Origin: Zooshikella sp050749885
GTDB lineage: Bacteria > Pseudomonadota > Gammaproteobacteria > Pseudomonadales > Zooshikellaceae
DNA length: 64,000 bases
Assembly: GCF_050749885.1 (NCBI RefSeq)
Contig: NZ_JBOIUB010000010.1
Span: 124,001-188,000, forward strand
Direction of reading: 5' to 3'
The position numbers and the translations under genes are program-made. Position 1 is the first letter of the stretch. Every line of letters begins with the position of its first letter. Shown piece by piece: positions 63,991 through 64,000 of this stretch. The notes below the pieces were generated by a model. That model did not search any database and had not been told where the DNA came from. It saw nothing but the letters and a program-made list of their open reading frames with translations.

Positions 63991-64000
63991 TAAGCCCGTA
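63987..64000 (+). CDS. start of the next T6SS gene (cut by the window edge)
   Basis: ATG at 63987 overlaps the preceding stop (ATGA), giving MISP and then the window ends. A coupled start directly after a DotU-like gene suggests a further T6SS component such as TssM, but only four codons are visible. Confidence 0.35.

Noticed and set aside
56606..64000. The contractile cluster as a phage tail or pyocin instead of a T6SS
   Set aside because: TssB, TssC, TssK, TssF and a DotU-like protein together are specific to T6SS; TssK and DotU have no role in tailocins.
1..64000. CRISPR arrays, tRNA or rRNA genes, replication origin
   Set aside because: No regularly spaced direct repeats, tRNA-like cloverleafs or rRNA sequence were noticed when reading the window; a dedicated search was not possible.

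Overview
The window is from an AT-rich gammaproteobacterium, most likely a marine Oceanospirillales-type bacterium (Zooshikella or Spartinivicinus-like). That guess rests on low GC, a chitinase, orphan periplasmic binding proteins, exosortase/PEP-CTERM genes and a T6SS. It comes from gene content and style, not from a database match. No rRNA, tRNA, CRISPR array or intact insertion sequence was seen.

Region by region. 1-778 holds the N-terminal part of a GMC oxidoreductase (minus strand). 1152-3190 holds two tandem paralogous PEP-CTERM proteins. 3360-6433 is a feoABC ferrous-iron uptake operon behind a probable Fur box. 6557-8088 holds two lipoproteins. 8187-15023 is a compact protein-sorting module: an OmpR-type response regulator, its histidine kinase, an exosortase with a C-terminal EpsI-like domain, and a 941-residue membrane/VIT/VWA-like protein that itself ends in a PEP-CTERM signal. 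15027-15104 is a remnant of an ADP-ribosylglycohydrolase gene. 15589-17100 encodes two orphan periplasmic binding proteins.

17861-24013 is the most unusual locus. An RHS/YD-repeat protein stops just before the place where an RHS core would follow, a secreted protein of unknown family comes next, and then the RHS core appears in a separate Tat-signal protein with a hydrophobic C-terminal region. 24185-33000 holds another binding protein, a short signal peptidase I, a TPP riboswitch with thiC-thiS-thiG-thiH, two DUF2845 proteins and two small secreted proteins. 33494-36758 holds a YghU-type GST, an Old Yellow Enzyme and its divergent LysR regulator. 38065-41031 holds a DUF1232 protein and a SIR2-STAND-like (Avs5-like) defence gene interrupted by a -1 frame change at a canonical slippery heptamer. 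41503-44844 encodes a GH18-CBM-CBM-GH19 chitinase. 45486-48279 holds a yeast-FCY1-like cytosine deaminase, an SMR transporter, a WYL regulator and a VOC protein. 49167-54758 pairs a Cys-rich secreted protein with a giant hybrid two-component sensor/AraC regulator. 55323-55886 is a phage-Q-like antiterminator. From 56606 to the end runs a type VI secretion cluster (tssB, tssC, a possible Hcp-like protein, tssK, a stand-alone spike-tip-like protein, tssF, a DotU-like tssL) that continues past the right edge.

Three copies of a ~110-bp palindromic repeat (15122, 36871, 41291) and one ~150-bp inverted-repeat element (25763) lie between genes. The best leads for something undescribed are the split RHS/Tat locus, the frameshifted SIR2-STAND gene, the regulator-exosortase-VIT module and the divergent T6SS with its odd accessory proteins.
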